Source: Dongia_A sp044226685 | GTDB lineage: Bacteria > Pseudomonadota > Alphaproteobacteria > Dongiales > Dongiaceae | DNA: 11,547 bases | Assembly (NCBI GenBank): GCA_044226685.1 | Contig: JBGAGP010000148.1 | Location: 1 to 11,547, forward strand | Direction: 5' to 3' | Shown here: in pieces, positions 9,536-11,547 of the stretch | Numbering within the stretch: position 1 is the first letter of the stretch | How the letters are laid out: every line of letters starts with the position of its first letter | Translations under genes and position numbers: made by a program | Notes under the pieces: model-generated | Seen by the model: the letters and a program-made list of their open reading frames with translations, nothing else | The model's database searches: none | What the model was told of the DNA's origin: nothing

Positions 9536-9553
9536 TAGAATGGTTCTAGAATG
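9536..9553 (+). promoter_or_regulatory. Repeated TAGAAT at the shc start; possible -10 box and leaderless start
   Basis: TAGAATG occurs at 9536-9542 and again at 9547-9553, where it contains the ATG of the cyclase gene. TAGAA and TTCTA (9536-9540 and 9544-9548) also form an inverted repeat, and TTCTAGAA (9544-9551) is a perfect palindrome. TAGAAT matches 5 of 6 bases of the sigma-70 -10 consensus. If the first copy is used, transcription would begin near 9548-9551, giving a leaderless or nearly leaderless mRNA. This would fit the absence of a Shine-Dalgarno, but no good -35 hexamer is seen at 16-18 bases upstream. Confidence 0.25.
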
Positions 9554-11506
9554 AATGGTCGCGGCACTGCGGCGCGCGCCACGGATCTCCGCAATCTAAC
9601 GGGGCGCCTCGAGGCCGGCATCGACCGTTCGGCGGATGCGTTGCTGGCGCTGCAGCGGTCGGACGGGCATTGGGCCTTCGAACTGGAGGCCGATGCCACG
9701 ATTCCCGCGGAATACGTTCTGCTGCGCCATTTCCTGGGCGAGCCCGACGTGCCGGAGCTTGAGCGCAAGATCGTGCGCTATCTATGGTCGATCCAGGGCG
9801 AACACGGCGGCTGGCCGCTGTTCCATGCCGGCGATTTCAACATGTCGGCCAGCGTAAAGGCCTATTACGCCCTCAAGATGTGCGGCGAGGACATCAACTC
9901 GCCGGGCATGACGCGGGCGCGGGAAGCGATCCTGCGCGCCGGCGGGGCCAAGGAATCCAACGTCTTCACCCTGGTGCAACTGGCCCTGTTCGGCCAGGTG
10001 CCCTGGCACGGCGTGCCGGTGATGCCGGTCGAGATCATGGTGCTGCCCAAGTGGTTCCCCTTCCACCTCGACAAGGTCAGCTACTGGTCGCGCACGGTTA
10101 TCGTTCCATTGCTGGTGCTGATGGCGAAGAAGCCGATGGCGCGCAACCGACGCGGAGTCGGGGTGCGCGAGCTGTTCGTGACGCCGCCGGAGCAGGTGGG
10201 CAACTGGTACAACATGAAGCGCCAGGGTTTCTGGCCTACCTTCTTCCGCAATGTCGACCGCATGCTGCAGCCGGGCCAGAAGCTGTTCCCGCCCAGCGTG
10301 CGGGAGCGCAGCATCAAGCTGGCGGTGGAATGGGTGGCGAAACGCCTGAACGGCGAGGACGGGCTCGGCGCGATCTATCCGGCGATGGCCAACTCGGTGA
10401 TGATGTACGACGTGCTCGGCTATCCGGAGGATCACCCGGAGCGCGCCATCGCGCGCCAGTCCGTGGAAAAGCTGCTGGTCGTGCAGGAAGAGCGCGCCTA
10501 TTGCCAGCCCTGCCTGTCGCCGGTCTGGGACACCGGGCTTGCCGCCCATGCGTTGCTGGAGGCGGGCGGCGAAGCCGCCAAGCGCGTCGGCCCGGCGCTG
10601 GATTGGCTGAAGGACCGCCAGATCCTCGACGTCTACGGCGACTGGGCGGTGAACTGCCCGAACGTGCGGCCCGGCGGCTGGGCGTTCCAATACCGCAACG
10701 ACTACTATCCCGATGTCGACGACACCGCCGTGGTGGTAATGGCGATGGACCGCGCCGACCGCGAGCGCTATCGCGAAAGCATCGATCGCGCCGTCGAATG
10801 GATCTTCGGCCTGCAGAGCAAGAACGGCGGCTGGGGCGCCTTCGACGCCGACAACGAATACTACTACCTGAACCACATTCCGTTCGCCGATCATGGCGCG
10901 CTGCTCGACCCGCCGACGGCCGACGTCTCGGCGCGCTGTCTCTCCATGCTGGCGCAGCTCGGCTACAAGGCCGACCATCCGAAGGTGAAGGCGGCCATCG
11001 ACTATCTGCTGCGCGAGCAGGAGCAAGACGGCGCCTGGTTCGGCCGCTGGGGCACCAACTACATCTACGGCACCTGGTCGGTGCTCTGCGCGCTCAACGC
11101 GGCGGGGTTGCCGCCGGCGCATCCGGCGATGCGCAAGGCCGCCGGATTCCTGCGCGCCAGGCAGCGCGCGGATGGCGGCTGGGGCGAGGACGGCGCTTCG
11201 TACTGGGAGAACGGCCCGCGCGGCGAGGGCAAGGACTCGACGCCGTCGCAGACCGCCTGGGCGCTGCTCGGCCTGATGGCGGCGGGCGAGGTCGACGATC
11301 CCGCGGTGGAACGCGGCGTGCGGTATCTGGTCGACACGCAATCGGCGGACGGCCTGTGGCCGGAGGAGCACTACACCGCCGTCGGTTTCCCGCGCGTCTT
11401 CTATCTGCGCTACCACGGCTATCGCGCGTTCTTCCCGCTCTGGGCATTGGCGCGCTACCGCAACCTGAAGAGCGGCAACGCCACCACCGTCCTGCACGGG
11501 ATGTAG
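9551..11506 (+). CDS. shc: Squalene-hopene cyclase
   Basis: This enzyme cyclises squalene to hopene and hopanol, the scaffold of the hopanoid membrane lipids. It is a monotopic protein on the cytoplasmic membrane. The 651 residues match the bacterial family length. The catalytic acid motif DVDDTA is at 388-393. QW-type repeats are at 35-41 (QRSDGHW), 82-88 (QGEHGGW), 422-428 (QSKNGGW), 490-496 (QEQDGAW), 538-544 (QRADGGW) and 597-603 (QSADGLW). The conserved FELEADATIPAEYVLLRHFL runs at 43-62, GGWAFQY at 375-381 and FGRWGTNYIYGTWSVL at 497-512. An in-frame stop at 9536 and the N-terminal match fix the ATG at 9551; no Shine-Dalgarno is visible. The gene is divergent from the sensor kinase. The usual hopanoid partners (hpnCDE before, hpnG and hpnH after) are not in the window, and only 41 bases remain downstream. 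Some genomes call this gene hpnF. Confidence 0.98.
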   Translation: MNGRGTAARATDLRNLTGRLEAGIDRSADALLALQRSDGHWAFELEADATIPAEYVLLRHFLGEPDVPELERKIVRYLWSIQGEHGGWPLFHAGDFNMSASVKAYYALKMCGEDINSPGMTRAREAILRAGGAKESNVFTLVQLALFGQVPWHGVPVMPVEIMVLPKWFPFHLDKVSYWSRTVIVPLLVLMAKKPMARNRRGVGVRELFVTPPEQVGNWYNMKRQGFWPTFFRNVDRMLQPGQKLFPPSVRERSIKLAVEWVAKRLNGEDGLGAIYPAMANSVMMYDVLGYPEDHPERAIARQSVEKLLVVQEERAYCQPCLSPVWDTGLAAHALLEAGGEAAKRVGPALDWLKDRQILDVYGDWAVNCPNVRPGGWAFQYRNDYYPDVDDTAVVVMAMDRADRERYRESIDRAVEWIFGLQSKNGGWGAFDADNEYYYLNHIPFADHGALLDPPTADVSARCLSMLAQLGYKADHPKVKAAIDYLLREQEQDGAWFGRWGTNYIYGTWSVLCALNAAGLPPAHPAMRKAAGFLRARQRADGGWGEDGASYWENGPRGEGKDSTPSQTAWALLGLMAAGEVDDPAVERGVRYLVDTQSADGLWPEEHYTAVGFPRVFYLRYHGYRAFFPLWALARYRNLKSGNATTVLHGM

Positions 11507-11547
11507 GGCGGCTTGCTCGGCATTGTCACCGGCCTAAAATCGGAAGC

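Noticed and set aside
9782..11497. 571-residue open frame antisense to shc
   Set aside because: It is an Arg/His/Val-rich shadow caused by GC bias at third codon positions. The opposite strand is an unmistakable squalene-hopene cyclase.

Overview
This GC-rich window (roughly two thirds G+C by eye) looks like an alphaproteobacterial chromosome, most likely from the Rhodospirillales or a relative. The evidence is the trpG-trpD-trpC-moaC order, a YibQ-type divergent polysaccharide deacetylase, a squalene-hopene cyclase, PleC/DivJ-like histidine kinases, and a short palindromic repeat of a kind scattered through alphaproteobacterial genomes. No transposase, integrase, phage gene, tRNA, rRNA or CRISPR array is visible.

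Layout. (1) Positions 1-126 hold no convincing gene but contain an imperfect hairpin repeat. (2) Positions 127-3067, minus strand: a tightly packed operon read trpG, trpD, trpC, moaC, with two ATGA stop/start overlaps and one 3-base gap. It covers the glutaminase half of anthranilate synthase and the next two tryptophan steps that can be seen (phosphoribosyl transfer and indole-glycerol phosphate synthesis), plus one step of molybdenum cofactor synthesis. trpE is not beside trpG. (3) Positions 3066-5981, plus strand: two genes 6 bases apart. The first is a membrane protein that I read as a decayed P1B-type ATPase with no catalytic residues left. The second is a membrane-anchored divergent polysaccharide deacetylase. 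The first gene and trpG begin head to head within the same CATG. (4) Positions 5989-9366, minus strand: two membrane histidine kinases in a row with no response regulator between or beside them. The one nearer the deacetylase has an intact H box but a degraded ATP-binding domain. The other is a complete Cache-like/HAMP/HisKA/HATPase sensor kinase. (5) Positions 9367-9550: a divergent intergenic region with several inverted repeats. (6) Positions 9551-11506, plus strand: squalene-hopene cyclase, complete, followed by 41 bases with no visible feature.

How the genes fit together. The trp-moaC block is ordinary housekeeping metabolism. The deacetylase, the sensor kinases and the hopanoid cyclase all concern the cell envelope, but nothing in the sequence proves that they act together. 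The most unusual items are the catalytically dead P-type-ATPase-like protein, its shared start with trpG where trpE is normally found, and the degenerate kinase beside an intact one.
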